DNA of 64,000 bases from the NCBI GenBank assembly GCA_045654885.1, contig JAZOOF010000058.1:1-64000 (forward strand), written 5' to 3'. The DNA comes from HGM04593 sp045654885. Its GTDB lineage: Bacteria > Bacteroidota > Bacteroidia > Bacteroidales > Bacteroidaceae. The notes under the pieces are model-generated. The model was given only the letters and a program-made list of their open reading frames with translations. It was not told where the DNA came from and searched no databases. Numbering within the stretch: the stretch's first letter is position 1; the number at the start of each line of letters is the position of its first letter. Shown piece after piece: positions 36,191 to 45,638 of the stretch. Both the position numbers and the translations under genes were made by a program.

Positions 36191-36951
36191 TTCAAATCAT
36201 CTATTGAGAATACCGGACCATCTGTACAAACACACTTGTGTCCCTCCTTTGTATCTTCGACACAGCAGAGACACGCACCCAAGCCACACGCCATCTTGTT
36301 CTCGAGCGAAACCTCGCAGGCAATGCCGTTCTCGCGCGCATAACGCGCCACAGCCATCATCATTGGCTTTGGACCACAGGTACATATACAATCATACTTT
36401 TCGGCAAGCAGCGAGTGATTGGTAACATATCCCTTCTCGCCAAGCGAACCATCCTCGGTTGTGTACTCGACGCGGCCAAGCGCCTCGTACGCCTCGCGCA
36501 GATAGAGGTCTTTCGCCGAGCGCGCACCGATGAGGATTGTAAAATCATTGCCGTTTTTCTTGAGCTGCTCAGCAAGGTAATAGAGCGGAGCCGAACCCAC
36601 ACCGCCACCAATGAGCAACACGCGCGCATTGCTGTCCGCAGGCATTGTAAAGCCGTTGCCAAGCGGCAGAAGGGTGTTTACCTTGTCGCCGGCCTTTAGG
36701 GTGCCGAGCCACTTTGTTCCATCACCTACAATCTGCACCAGGAAACCTATCTCGTTCTTCTCGGCACTGAAACTGTGCACCGAAATCGGGCGGCGCAACA
36801 TCACTGTAGGAGTCTCGTCTATGCGAAGTTCGGCGAACTGTCCGGGACGAACCTCGGGGAAAGGAGTCTCGCTTGTCATAACCAACAGAACACAGTTGGC
36901 ATTGACCTGCTTGACCTCCTTGACAACTAAGTCAACAAGAACTTTTTTCAT
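36184..36951 (-). CDS. pyrK: Dihydroorotate dehydrogenase electron-transfer subunit
   Basis: This 255-aa ferredoxin-reductase-type protein has an FAD-binding barrel (MLRRPISVHSFSAEKNEIGF), an NAD-binding Rossmann part (LLIGGGVGSAPLYYLAEQL, and TCGPKPMMMAVARYA), and a C-terminal [2Fe-2S] cluster site with four cysteines in ACGLGACLCCVEDTKEGHKC and VCTDGPVF. It passes electrons from PyrD FMN to NAD+. It is the first gene of the operon; the pyrD start codon overlaps its 3' end, suggesting translational coupling. A weak -7-like box (TATCTTCG) lies on the minus strand at 36997-37004. Confidence 0.95.
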   Translation of the reverse strand: MKKVLVDLVVKEVKQVNANCVLLVMTSETPFPEVRPGQFAELRIDETPTVMLRRPISVHSFSAEKNEIGFLVQIVGDGTKWLGTLKAGDKVNTLLPLGNGFTMPADSNARVLLIGGGVGSAPLYYLAEQLKKNGNDFTILIGARSAKDLYLREAYEALGRVEYTTEDGSLGEKGYVTNHSLLAEKYDCICTCGPKPMMMAVARYARENGIACEVSLENKMACGLGACLCCVEDTKEGHKCVCTDGPVFSIDDLKW

Positions 36952-37039
36952 ATTGAAAATGTTGAATATTACTTATAGTGTTTAATTATATTAATGCGAA
37001 GATAGCTCATTTTTTCATTCAACAGACAAGCAAATAAAA

Positions 37040-37065
37040 AAAATGTTGGAAGACTCCAACATTTT
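37040..37065 (-). terminator. Terminator after HTH regulator gene
   Basis: An 11-bp stem pairs AAAATGTTGGA (37040-37050) with TCCAACATTTT (37055-37065) around AGAC, 10 nt beyond the stop of the minus-strand regulator. Confidence 0.8.
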
Positions 37066-37075
37066 CTTTCTGCTA

Positions 37076-37612
37076 CTACTGTTTTTCGGGTATCAGCGTC
37101 TCGTAGGTACCATCACTGTAGTAAATACGTATCTCTTTTATCTTCTTGTCGGGTTGCATTGCAGCCATTTGCGCCAATCGTGTACCCTGCTGGCGCCTTG
37201 GGCGAGCCTCAGGCACAGTTCTCTCGCGCACCGGCTGCTGCACAGCCGTACGGCGGGGTTTGGGCTCTTCAGGTATAGCCGTAGACAATACCGGCTCTGC
37301 AGGAGCAGCAAAGAGAGAACTCTCCACATGCGGAACAGCAGCCTGCTCGGCAAAAAGAGACTCCTGAGATGCAGTGGTTGCCGGTTCATTAGCCTGACGT
37401 GTGGGCGCGTCACCAATTCCCGTCATCAGCCATTTCATATCCAGACCCGGGAAAGCCTCGTATATCTTTAGCATTACCTCAAGACTTGGCTTGTTGCGGC
37501 CACTTATTATGTGCGACACCGATGCACGTTGTATTCCCGTCCTGTCGGCAAACTGCGATGGCGACAAGTCATAGCATTTCATTAATAATTCAATCCTCTC
37601 CCGCTCATTCAT
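37076..37612 (-). CDS. Helix-turn-helix (XRE-type) regulator with disordered linker
   Basis: This 178-aa protein has an N-terminal HTH_3 domain at residues 1-65 (LSPSQFADRTGIQRASVSHI, then SGRNKPSLEVMLKIYEAFPG and WLMTGIGD). A low-complexity linker rich in A, P, E and Q follows (residues 70-145). A short conserved-looking C-terminal segment, IKEIRIYYSDGTYETLIPE, closes it. This arrangement is common in Bacteroidota. Targets are unknown. It has one of the best promoters in the window and faces a 1.1-kb stretch with almost no genes. Confidence 0.85.
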   Translation of the reverse strand: MNERERIELLMKCYDLSPSQFADRTGIQRASVSHIISGRNKPSLEVMLKIYEAFPGLDMKWLMTGIGDAPTRQANEPATTASQESLFAEQAAVPHVESSLFAAPAEPVLSTAIPEEPKPRRTAVQQPVRERTVPEARPRRQQGTRLAQMAAMQPDKKIKEIRIYYSDGTYETLIPEKQ

Positions 37613-37661
37613 AACTGTATGCAGTATTTACGTTTTACAAATGTTTCAAGCATTACTACTG

Positions 37662-37693
37662 CAAAGATATTACAAAAATACAAAACAAACAAA
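37662..37693 (-). promoter_or_regulatory. Consensus Bacteroides promoter for the HTH regulator
   Basis: On the minus strand: TTTG (37690-37693), 20 nt, then TATCTTTG (37662-37669), an ideal match to the -33/-7 consensus. It lies about 50 nt upstream of the start codon. A second overlapping set, TTG at 37701-37703 and TATTTTTG at 37673-37680, is also spaced by 20 nt. Confidence 0.75.
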
Positions 37694-38195
37694 TCGTCCC
37701 CAACAACAAAACCCAAACATCAAGCTTACAATAATAAAACATTTGTAAACTAAACAAATTGTCACACGCGTTTTACAGATTGACAACAACACCATGCCAT
37801 CCTGCCAAGCAGCCGAACAACTATAAAATAACCACAAGCTACAAAGAACATCAATATTTTACGATAACACACTGATATTTCAAAAGATATAACAACAAAA
37901 CAGCCGTAAATATACAATAATCGTAGCAATATGGAGAAAACCCCGACTTTAACTCAAACCAAAACTATAAACAATCCTATATAACATATTGATTTTAACT
38001 ATATTATAAAGCATAAAAGCAAACTGCATAAATTATGCATACTACTATTAACACTATTCACAAGCAGGTGTTGATAACATGCGAGCAAACAATTGAATTA
38101 TGACAACCAAGCGAAACATCCGTATATAAACATTGTAAATACCCACCACTCCACCAAATCAAACAAGTATGCATTTATAAATGTATTTACTTTTG

Positions 38196-38226
38196 TTGCA
38201 TGCAAAATAATCGTTATTTACATTTG
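38196..38226 (+). promoter_or_regulatory. Orphan promoter in the AT-rich gap
   Basis: TTG (38196-38198), 20 nt, then TACATTTG (38219-38226). It matches the Bacteroides -33/-7 pattern in composition and spacing, and drives transcription into the gap, away from the HTH gene and toward the 39-codon frame. Confidence 0.5.
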
Positions 38227-38251
38227 TGACACTTGAATTTTTCAAATAATT

Positions 38252-38371
38252 ATGCAATTTATGATTGTTCTATGTGAGAAAACAGCCTGCAAACACACTA
38301 CTGACAAAATAATTGCAGAAAATGCGATAAAAGTATGGGAGCAAAAGAAATATTCAATTCTCAGCGATTAA
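38252..38371 (+). CDS. Possible 39-aa small protein
   Basis: ATG 38252 opens a 39-codon frame starting MQFMIVLCEKTACKH and ending IKVWEQKKYSILSD, then TAA. It begins about 19 nt after the likely transcription start of the orphan promoter. No ribosome-binding site or family is evident, and a frame of this size can arise by chance in such DNA, so this is a weak call. A small RNA is an equal alternative. Confidence 0.22.
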   Translation: MQFMIVLCEKTACKHTTDKIIAENAIKVWEQKKYSILSD

Positions 38372-38720
38372 AAACAAGCATAATAAGCTATAAAACAATG
38401 AATTACGCACATAATTCGCAACAACAAGAAATCGCAAAGCAGAAAAATCAGCGAGAACGGTAAAATTTTGGCCTGCTCTTTGCCATCCATTCGCCATGCA
38501 AAAGAAGTAAAACCACAAATGCAGGATAGAGCTTCATTTTATTGCGATGAGCTCCTTGTTACCCACCATACATTTTAGTCTAACGAGGAGTCATTTGCTA
38601 TCCGAAGCAACCATCAAGGAACTCACAGAACCACAGACTATTTACGCTTCTTTTTTTGCGCATATAAATTTGTTTGATTTCCGACTTTACGTTAGCCTAT
38701 AACTCCATACAACATAAAAA

Positions 38721-38747
38721 TAGCCTGTTCCTTTGTGGAGCAGGCTA
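38721..38747 (-). terminator. Terminator after M6 protease gene
   Basis: An 11-bp stem, with one G-U-type mismatch, pairs TAGCCTGTTCC (38721-38731) with GGAGCAGGCTA (38737-38747). On the minus strand it is followed by TTTTTATG. It lies about 50 nt beyond the stop. Confidence 0.75.
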
Positions 38748-38795
38748 ATATCTGAAACCGATTCAGAACGCAGCAGAATACTGCAAAAATGGAAT

Positions 38796-41315
38796 TTACT
38801 CAATTACAATCTTGCGTGTACCGGATGGCGTTACAACAACATACACACCCTTTGAAAGCAACGGCATACCTACCTTGTCGCCACTGTATAGCTTGACACC
38901 CGAAATAGCGTAAACCTCGCACCAATCGCCATCGGCAACAATCACGTCAATACCTGTTGGCTGAAGCGCAACCTCCACGTAATCGGAGAAAGGCGATTCA
39001 ATCTTGCCATTGGCCGCCTTGACTCTGTAAAGATAAGTGACACCCTCCTCAAGAGCATTGAATGCATAGCTTGTAGCCGCTGTCGTAACTGTTGAGACAA
39101 GCTTTCTATTGACAGCCGTAGCCTCAGCGACGCTTAAATTGTCAATCTTCACACGTTTGTTGCCTGTTGACATCTCTGTATGCAATGTAACGTAGAAGTA
39201 GCCATCTACATCTGCTGCAAATGTAATCCTCTCATTTGTTCCTGTAATATCAAAATCCTCGAAAGCAACAAGTTCTGCATTCTCATCACGATACTCGACA
39301 GAAAGAACGACACCGGTATCTTTTGTATTATACAACACTGCATCAAGTGTTGTAACAACATTGCCGGATGCCTCAATCCAAGGAGTATACAAGTAGCCCG
39401 GGTTCTTTGACGTACCTATACGCAAAGCGCCTGTCTCGCTATACACATTTTCGCAACCCCAATCACTTGATGACATATAGCCGTCAATCTTCTCGTTCTT
39501 CAACTCCGTGTTACCAACCGTGCAATTCATAAAATCTTCACTCAGCAACACCTCTTTGTCACCGGAACCGTCCGATGCAGCTGACAGGCTGTAGAGTTCA
39601 ACAGTATACTCAGTCGCATCCTCAACTGCAGCCCAGTTTGCGACAAATGAGTTGCTTGTGACATCAATTGCCGGCAATGCCATTGGCGCATCCAATGAAG
39701 TTGCATGCATGAAGTTGAACGAAATGATATCATTCTGGTATTTGATATCGGTAATAGGCTTGTTCATGTAACCGCCTGCATAGACCTTTGCCGCAGGGAT
39801 TGAGGTGTTTGTAAGTTCCGTGTTTCCGCTTGTACCCGGCCAGACATCACCCTTAAGGCTTGCCACGAACTCGGCATTTGAAACCTCGCCGTATGCAGCA
39901 AGTTCATTGTCGGCCGGTATGATAGTGTAACGCGGATGATTCTTAGTTGTGTTGATAGTATTGTTTTCCCATGCCGATTTCAGATAATCGACATGAATGA
40001 CAAGCACACCACTACCGAACAGATAGGTATCCCACTCCTCCTGCTTGCGGTTTTCAAGGATATAATACTCGTTTTTGTTGGCATCGTTCACAATTTTGTA
40101 ACCAACACCTCCCTGAGTAAGCGGTTGCATTGAATATTCACCTTTAGCGTTTATCTCTACGAGCTCTCTCCAACCGCAGAAATCTCTCTGATATGCACTG
40201 TAACCAACAGGCACATAACCCTCGGCTGCATAGTTGCCCTGGTCCATCACATCCCAGTAATCCATACACCAGTTACCGCTCTCGTATGTTGTATCATAGA
40301 TATCGTGCAAGCCAAGACAGTGCGAAAACTCGTGACAGATGAGACCGATACCCGCCATTGTCTTGCCAATGCGGTCCTCATAATCTTCACTATATACAAG
40401 TTCACCACTGCAGGCATAAGTATCACACTTCACACCATCAATCGTGACAGAACCGACCTCGGCGCTGAGCTGCCATTGGTGAGGCCAAACTGTATTTTCA
40501 TCGGCACCGTAAGACTCGGAATATCCTGCATATATACAGTAGATAAATTCAACCTCGCCATCGCCGTTGTTGTCACATTTTGAAAAGTCAAAGCCTGCCA
40601 CATCGGCCTTCTGGATACCCTCTCTTACCATATAAGTAGCTTTCTTGTCATCGCCCGAAGTATCATTGCCACCATAGTATGCCATGTTGTTGTCAAGTGT
40701 AACAATGTCGGTCACAATGAAGTTTGGACGGAACTTGCCGTCGGACTGTGCAAGGAAATAATCGCGTGCACTTCCAACACTCTCGGCAAAAGGATTTTCC
40801 AATTTATATCCCTTAGTATTCAGGAGATTGTTGAAGTCCTCTTTTGTATAAGTAAATTTAGCATCCTTGAACTGTACCAACAGCACTGCAATGTTCACAT
40901 CTCCCTCGGGGACAATCTGCGAGCCGGCTTTTTGCGCAGCAACCTTGTATGTTACCGAACGCGCACTGCTAGCCTTTGCAATACCGGCCTCCATGGCAGT
41001 GAAGTCCAACGACGAGAGCATCGCCTTCTCGGCCGGGCTGCGAACTGCACCATTGTGTGCCAGGCATTTTGTCGATACAAAAAGACCATTATCAAAAGTT
41101 GCATAGCTGTAATCGCCATTGGCCTCCTTCACAAGCGGCAAACCATCCTCTGTTACAAAATAGTGCAATGCCTCGTCACCGGTAAGCATTACAATCAGTT
41201 CCGTACCATCGGACTGCTTTACAGTGAACGGCTTGCGGTATGCCGGAGCAGCAAAAGCCGAAATGGCAACGAATATTGTCAAAAGAACCAAAAGGATTTT
41301 CTTCATATTTTTCAT
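38796..41315 (-). CDS. Secreted M6-family metalloprotease with T9SS-like tail
   Basis: This 839-aa protein has a signal peptide (MKKILLVLLTIFVAISAFA) and a pro-region to about residue 125 (DGTELIVMLTGDEALHYFVT, typical of M6 propeptides). The peptidase domain has VAVLLVQF-like and CDNNGDGEVEFIYCIYAGYS segments and the zinc motif HEFSHCLGLHD near residue 327, followed by WDVMDQGNY (Met-turn). An immune-inhibitor-A-like beta domain and a fibronectin-III-like domain (residues about 555-770) come next. The end, GVYVVVTPSGTRKIVIE, resembles a type IX sorting tail. The active site looks complete. It probably digests extracellular proteins. It is a single gene with its own terminator. Confidence 0.9.
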   Translation of the reverse strand: MKNMKKILLVLLTIFVAISAFAAPAYRKPFTVKQSDGTELIVMLTGDEALHYFVTEDGLPLVKEANGDYSYATFDNGLFVSTKCLAHNGAVRSPAEKAMLSSLDFTAMEAGIAKASSARSVTYKVAAQKAGSQIVPEGDVNIAVLLVQFKDAKFTYTKEDFNNLLNTKGYKLENPFAESVGSARDYFLAQSDGKFRPNFIVTDIVTLDNNMAYYGGNDTSGDDKKATYMVREGIQKADVAGFDFSKCDNNGDGEVEFIYCIYAGYSESYGADENTVWPHQWQLSAEVGSVTIDGVKCDTYACSGELVYSEDYEDRIGKTMAGIGLICHEFSHCLGLHDIYDTTYESGNWCMDYWDVMDQGNYAAEGYVPVGYSAYQRDFCGWRELVEINAKGEYSMQPLTQGGVGYKIVNDANKNEYYILENRKQEEWDTYLFGSGVLVIHVDYLKSAWENNTINTTKNHPRYTIIPADNELAAYGEVSNAEFVASLKGDVWPGTSGNTELTNTSIPAAKVYAGGYMNKPITDIKYQNDIISFNFMHATSLDAPMALPAIDVTSNSFVANWAAVEDATEYTVELYSLSAASDGSGDKEVLLSEDFMNCTVGNTELKNEKIDGYMSSSDWGCENVYSETGALRIGTSKNPGYLYTPWIEASGNVVTTLDAVLYNTKDTGVVLSVEYRDENAELVAFEDFDITGTNERITFAADVDGYFYVTLHTEMSTGNKRVKIDNLSVAEATAVNRKLVSTVTTAATSYAFNALEEGVTYLYRVKAANGKIESPFSDYVEVALQPTGIDVIVADGDWCEVYAISGVKLYSGDKVGMPLLSKGVYVVVTPSGTRKIVIE

Positions 41316-41410
41316 TTATTAGATTCACAAAACAATGGGACACCTGCCCAATCTTTGCAAAAATAATAAATATTTTCTATATATTTATATATAGAAGCCG
41401 CTTTTGAAGC

Positions 41411-42343
41411 CTATCCTTTGACCTTTCCTTTCTTTTTGTCTGTCACACCCACAAAATATATGCTAACACCAATGAGCAGCAAAGACAGCAGAATCACCGG
41501 CTCAAACTTGTCTACCCCCGTGATAAAAGAGACCAGCGATGCCACAATGAGCGTGACATAACCATATATGGCCACAACAGTGCTGCTCAAATACTTGAGC
41601 CCCACGGGGATGAGAAAGTAGGTTATCACAGTTGGAAATATGAGAACAAATGCCAACACCGACAGTGGCAGGAGCCTGGGGCTGCCCTCGAACAACGGAG
41701 CCGAAAAACCGAAGAACCAGGAGAACAGCAGGGCGACAACGGCTGCCGACGAGAATGTGTAGCGCAGTATTGTGATGCTCGACAAGTGCCCTACCATCCT
41801 TGCCGAGAAGACCAGATATATTGCATAGATGATTGAAGCGGCAATAGACAACATATTACCCAACAATGGATTATCGGCAACGTCACGGTTTGGTTCGGCC
41901 ATAATGCACAGCATTGCTCCCGCAAAGCCAACTGCAATGCCAAGCAACTTGCGCCCATCAATGCTGTCACGAAAAATGACAGCCGACGCAATTACCACCC
42001 ACAGCGGCTGCATGGCATTGAATATGGCAAAACTCACAGGCGTCGTGTGGCTGAGACTCACGGCATAGAGCGACATATAACCGAATATTCCACCGCCACC
42101 AAGCAATACGAGCTTGAGTTTGTCTTTCATCGCCACCGACTCGGGCTTTGCAAAAATCCCGATTATCCAGAACATCACCGCACCAAAGACCAGACGCACC
42201 GTCACACAGCTCAACGGGGCTATCCACAGCGGCAGCAGATAGCTCATGGCATTGACATTCAAGCCACTCAACACCCTTGCGCTCAACAGCGAGAGCGAAC
42301 CCTTTGCATAGTTATTCATAATTCTGCTTTCTTCGTTTGTCAT
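41411..42343 (-). CDS. EamA/DMT-superfamily transporter
   Basis: This 310-aa protein has about ten hydrophobic helices arranged as two EamA repeats (LLPLWIAPLSCVTVRLVFGAV, then FAIFNAMQPLWVVIASAVIF in the first; YTFSSAAVVALLFSWFFGF and LSSTVVAIYGYVTLIVASL in the second). This is the drug/metabolite exporter fold of the inner membrane. The short C-terminus is basic (DKKKGKVKG). The start at 42343 overlaps the MFS gene end by 32 nt; the second ATG at 42319 reduces this to 8 nt. Overlap indicates co-transcription. The substrate is unknown. Confidence 0.88.
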   Translation of the reverse strand: MTNEESRIMNNYAKGSLSLLSARVLSGLNVNAMSYLLPLWIAPLSCVTVRLVFGAVMFWIIGIFAKPESVAMKDKLKLVLLGGGGIFGYMSLYAVSLSHTTPVSFAIFNAMQPLWVVIASAVIFRDSIDGRKLLGIAVGFAGAMLCIMAEPNRDVADNPLLGNMLSIAASIIYAIYLVFSARMVGHLSSITILRYTFSSAAVVALLFSWFFGFSAPLFEGSPRLLPLSVLAFVLIFPTVITYFLIPVGLKYLSSTVVAIYGYVTLIVASLVSFITGVDKFEPVILLSLLLIGVSIYFVGVTDKKKGKVKG

Positions 42344-43532
42344 ACACTTTCAACAGCAACATAAAGAGCAGAGCAGCAAAAGCAATCACTGCATTGAGCA
42401 TAAAGGGGAAACGTTCGCCCTTTATCCCCAGAATATGTTGCACCCAATCCACAATGAACGGAGCAATTACAATTGCCACATAGTTCATTGACATAAGCAA
42501 AGCAAGGGCATATGTTGTCTTTTGAGGTGAAGCCGTTGAGGATGCATTGTCATATATATATGGCTGTGCCATGCCATAACCGAAACCCGCAGCCACACAG
42601 CCTGTTATCACAAACGCGAGTGAACGGTTGTAGTAGACATCTATCAGGCCAAGAGCAATGAGCAGCATTGCCCAAAGCAGAATATTGCTCCCAAATGCAC
42701 TCACCAGGCGGTTTATGAAAAGGCCCGGCAACATCATTGCAAGGAAAAAGATGGAGGTAACCATGCCCACATCACCGCTGTCATAGCCATACTGACCAAG
42801 CAGAAACGGCAGGTTAATACTCACAGCCATGACAAGATAGGTTATCAACAGATAGTAGAGCATATACTTAGCAAGAGTGTTGTATCTTATCCACCCGCCA
42901 CTCTGCATAACGGTATTGCCCTGCCCGCCCTGCTGCCCAAGGCTTTTCCCGGCATGCTTTATTGCCGGCACAAGAAGAATTGAAGCAATAGGCAACAGAT
43001 AGACCAGGAACGGCAGGCGCCACTGCACATCGGCAAGCCAACCGGCAATGGCTGTAGCAACAACAAGAGTGATGTTTGTTATCGCCGACACATAGCCATA
43101 CTGCCTTGTACGCTCCTTTCCGCTGAAGAACATTGACACCAGCGAGGTAGAGAAAGGAATTATTATTCCCGCTCCAACTCCAAGCATGGCACTCACGGCA
43201 ATGAGCTGCCCAATCGTACCCGCAACAAAATATAGAGCACCACTTAAAAGGAATAACCATAAACCAATGTACAGCAACCTTATATACCCTATCCTATTGC
43301 TTATGTAACCCGCGAAAAGGATAAAAGGTATTATAAGCAGTGAAGGCAAGGTTGTGAGCAACTGCAAATCAAGGTCGGTTGCCTTGGGAAATATTGTCGC
43401 CAGTTTATCAAGTATGGGCGAAACGGCCAGCCCCGGCAACGATGTAAGCGCCGCTACCGACCATATTCCAAGCAACGCCCAAATTGTCATGACACCTTTT
43501 CCTGTACTAATCTGTTTCATATCAAATAGCAT
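42312..43532 (-). CDS. MFS transporter
   Basis: This 406-aa inner-membrane protein has twelve hydrophobic segments in two halves, with the loop 2-3 signature FAGYISNRIGYIRLLYIG (G-x3-D/N-R-x-G). The N-terminal helix WALLGIWSVAALTSLPGLA and the GVGAGIIIPFSTSL segment also fit. A second ATG at 43520 (MKQISTGKG) may be the true start. The substrate cannot be read. It forms an operon with the downstream DMT transporter. Confidence 0.9.
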   Translation of the reverse strand: MLFDMKQISTGKGVMTIWALLGIWSVAALTSLPGLAVSPILDKLATIFPKATDLDLQLLTTLPSLLIIPFILFAGYISNRIGYIRLLYIGLWLFLLSGALYFVAGTIGQLIAVSAMLGVGAGIIIPFSTSLVSMFFSGKERTRQYGYVSAITNITLVVATAIAGWLADVQWRLPFLVYLLPIASILLVPAIKHAGKSLGQQGGQGNTVMQSGGWIRYNTLAKYMLYYLLITYLVMAVSINLPFLLGQYGYDSGDVGMVTSIFFLAMMLPGLFINRLVSAFGSNILLWAMLLIALGLIDVYYNRSLAFVITGCVAAGFGYGMAQPYIYDNASSTASPQKTTYALALLMSMNYVAIVIAPFIVDWVQHILGIKGERFPFMLNAVIAFAALLFMLLLKVYDKRRKQNYE

Positions 43533-43591
43533 TTATACAGATTGCAAACAAATCATATGGGCAAAAAGTTGAACAGTACCGGATTTTGACA

Positions 43592-43636
43592 AAAACATAT
43601 AGGCCGCACTCATTTCAAGTGCGGCCTATATGTTTT
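43592..43636 (-). terminator. Strong terminator at end of the fimbrillin operon
   Basis: A 19-bp perfect stem pairs AAAACATATAGGCCGCACT (43592-43610) with its mirror at 43618-43636 around CATTTCA. It is 47 nt past the last gene of the surface operon. Confidence 0.92.
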
Positions 43637-43683
43637 ATTTGCGCAAGAGAATAGATTGCACAAATGCTGTTTTCAGTCAAACT

Positions 43684-44586
43684 TTATTCAGTGACAGGAT
43701 AATTGTTATCAGGGTCGTTGAATGCAGGCTCAATAACCACTTTCACCTCGACATCGCTTGTAAGGATGCTACCGTAAATATTGGTACGGTAGTTACGCTG
43801 AACTGGTACAAATGTGTAGTCAAACACATAGTTGCCACCATTGTTGTATGAGAACTCAATATCAACAGTAGCCTTGTCTGCAGCAACAAGCAAATAGTTC
43901 ATAGAGATGTAATCATAGCCGGCAACAGGGAAAGTCTCACCCTGAGGAATGGCATTGTACGCATAAGTACAATCAACTTCTTCGGACACATTACCTGTCA
44001 CAAGATCCATTTTGCTGTATGTCTTGACCTTAATCTGTGAGTTAACAAGTTCAAGACCTGCATCCTTTGCAAGTTCAACATCATTTGTACCCACATTCAC
44101 CTGTGCAAAAGGACGATAGAGCTTGATTGTCTTTGACATATTGCCCTCAACCTTGAAAGGAGCCTCATAAGCATAGAATGCATCATAAGCCTCAAGGTTA
44201 GCCTTTACAGGATTGAAACTCATCACCTTATTTACAAAATCCACGTCACATACGTCATCGGCATTGTCGGCCCACAGAATCATACTGTAAGTATTGCCTG
44301 TAACAAGATTAAGGTTCAGAGTCTTCGAAATGTTTATCTCCTCCTTGCTGGTATCGTCAATCTTTGATATTGCACTTACGAGATTACCCTGTGCATCATA
44401 GACACCATAATAGAGATCGGTAGCACTTGTTCCATCACCATAAGCACGAGATACAATTTCGGGAGTTTCAACATAGATTGTCACTTCAGAAAGATGCTTA
44501 GGGTCGTTTACATCAAAATCCGATTCGTTGCACGAAACAACGAACATTGCAGAAAGAGCTGCAACTACTAATAATAACTTTTTCAT
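43684..44586 (-). CDS. Fimbrillin-like lipoprotein (DUF6562/Mfa-type)
   Basis: This 300-aa lipoprotein has lipobox MFVVSC. The body has the fimbrillin-like marks seen in all operon members: SRAYGDGTSATDLYYGVYD near residue 45, YSMILWADNA, YDAFYAYEAPFKV, and KLYRPFAQVNVGTND near residue 155, with a late VQRNYRTNIYGSIL. The R-P-F-A-Q-V-N-V and R-N-x-R-T-N-I-x-G pairs are typical of Bacteroidales FimA/Mfa-like proteins, for which I recall the name DUF6562. It is the last and shortest operon member and may be a structural pilin. Polymerisation is not shown by the sequence. Confidence 0.8.
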   Translation of the reverse strand: MKKLLLVVAALSAMFVVSCNESDFDVNDPKHLSEVTIYVETPEIVSRAYGDGTSATDLYYGVYDAQGNLVSAISKIDDTSKEEINISKTLNLNLVTGNTYSMILWADNADDVCDVDFVNKVMSFNPVKANLEAYDAFYAYEAPFKVEGNMSKTIKLYRPFAQVNVGTNDVELAKDAGLELVNSQIKVKTYSKMDLVTGNVSEEVDCTYAYNAIPQGETFPVAGYDYISMNYLLVAADKATVDIEFSYNNGGNYVFDYTFVPVQRNYRTNIYGSILTSDVEVKVVIEPAFNDPDNNYPVTE

Positions 44587-44617
44587 AATTTATTTTATTA
44601 AAATGTTAGTTAATAAT

Positions 44618-45619
44618 TCAATACACCGGGAAATTATATTCTCCGTCAAAATCAGGAACAATAGAAACTCCACCGCTAGCCTTGGAAGTAAGGAAATCAG
44701 CCTTGACAACAGTAAGTTTGCTTCGTACAAGAGGAACCTTGACCGGTTTAAAGCTTGACAATAAGGTGCCATCAGCATCAAAGATTTCAAGATATATGCT
44801 CACTGCCGACTCTGTACCATTTACAAAAACGTAATCAAATCCCAAATCGGCCTCTTTTTCATTCAGTGCTTTGATATCAGACTCAAATCTCACACCTGAA
44901 ACAGCCGATGCCGGTTTGTTCGTGAACATATTGAATGACGACGGCATAAAACCATAGTAATGGAAGACAACCTTAAAATCAGAGAGCTCAACGGCTCGGG
45001 TATCACAACCGTCATCTTTACCGGAACGCAACCTCACCATATTTGACATAAAATCCTCCAAATCATCACTTATAAAGCTAAACTTAGCCATTGGCCTGCC
45101 CATTTCCACTGTCGCCTCCAACGATGTTTCGGAAACATTTGCCTCAACGGTACCATTGAACGCATCACGCAAATCGTTACATCCATAATGTTCATCGCCC
45201 AGTAGCTGTATTTCCTCAAAATTCTGCGTATTATAGAACAAATCCACCCCATCGTGCGAACTTACATAGTCGGTCCATACTACAAATTTGTATTCCCCTT
45301 CCCTGAGCATGATTGTCACGTCATTCTCGAGCGTTTCCAGTTCATCCTTGAAAAACTCACAATGCAAAAGTTCCTCTCTTGAATCTCCGGCCGGATAAAC
45401 CTTGACAATGTAACGTATATCGTAGTTGTTCTCCAAAGAACGTGTATCATCATGATATTCCACAATCTTATATAAAGGCATGTTCGTATCGTAGTCCAGA
45501 TGCAGAACGAATGGATACTCCTTCTCTACCGGATTGGGGAATTCATGAACATCGCATGAAACAGAGAGCATGCAGCAAAGCACACCGGCAATCATTGATA
45601 TGTAGCGTAAACCCGTCAT
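44618..45619 (-). CDS. FimB/Mfa2-like anchoring lipoprotein
   Basis: This 333-aa lipoprotein has lipobox MLSVSC (cysteine near 22). It begins with EYPFVLHLDYDTNMPLYK and has GEYKFVVWTDYVS, DLRDAFNGTV, EMGRPMAKFSFIS and VFHYYGFMPSSFNMFTNKP, features of the FimB/Mfa2 family that caps or anchors fimbriae at the outer membrane. It sits between the DUF3575 protein (19 nt) and the short fimbrillin (31 nt), matching the usual order of such loci. Assignment is by resemblance, not search. Confidence 0.75.
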   Translation of the reverse strand: MTGLRYISMIAGVLCCMLSVSCDVHEFPNPVEKEYPFVLHLDYDTNMPLYKIVEYHDDTRSLENNYDIRYIVKVYPAGDSREELLHCEFFKDELETLENDVTIMLREGEYKFVVWTDYVSSHDGVDLFYNTQNFEEIQLLGDEHYGCNDLRDAFNGTVEANVSETSLEATVEMGRPMAKFSFISDDLEDFMSNMVRLRSGKDDGCDTRAVELSDFKVVFHYYGFMPSSFNMFTNKPASAVSGVRFESDIKALNEKEADLGFDYVFVNGTESAVSIYLEIFDADGTLLSSFKPVKVPLVRSKLTVVKADFLTSKASGGVSIVPDFDGEYNFPVY

Positions 45620-45638
45620 TACTGCAATTCTTCCCTTG

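Larger units (their letters stand above)
37694..38720. other. AT-rich 1-kb region with almost no coding signal
   Basis: The stretch is rich in A, with many short homopolymers and stops in all frames. I found one convincing plus-strand promoter (38196-38226) and one short frame behind it (38252-38371). Neither tRNA-like nor rRNA-like sequence was seen. It could hold small RNAs or be decayed DNA. Confidence 0.5.

Noticed and set aside
35225..36343. 372-codon open frame antisense to pyrD and pyrK
   Set aside because: It begins within the terminator stem and lies opposite two conserved enzymes with full motifs.
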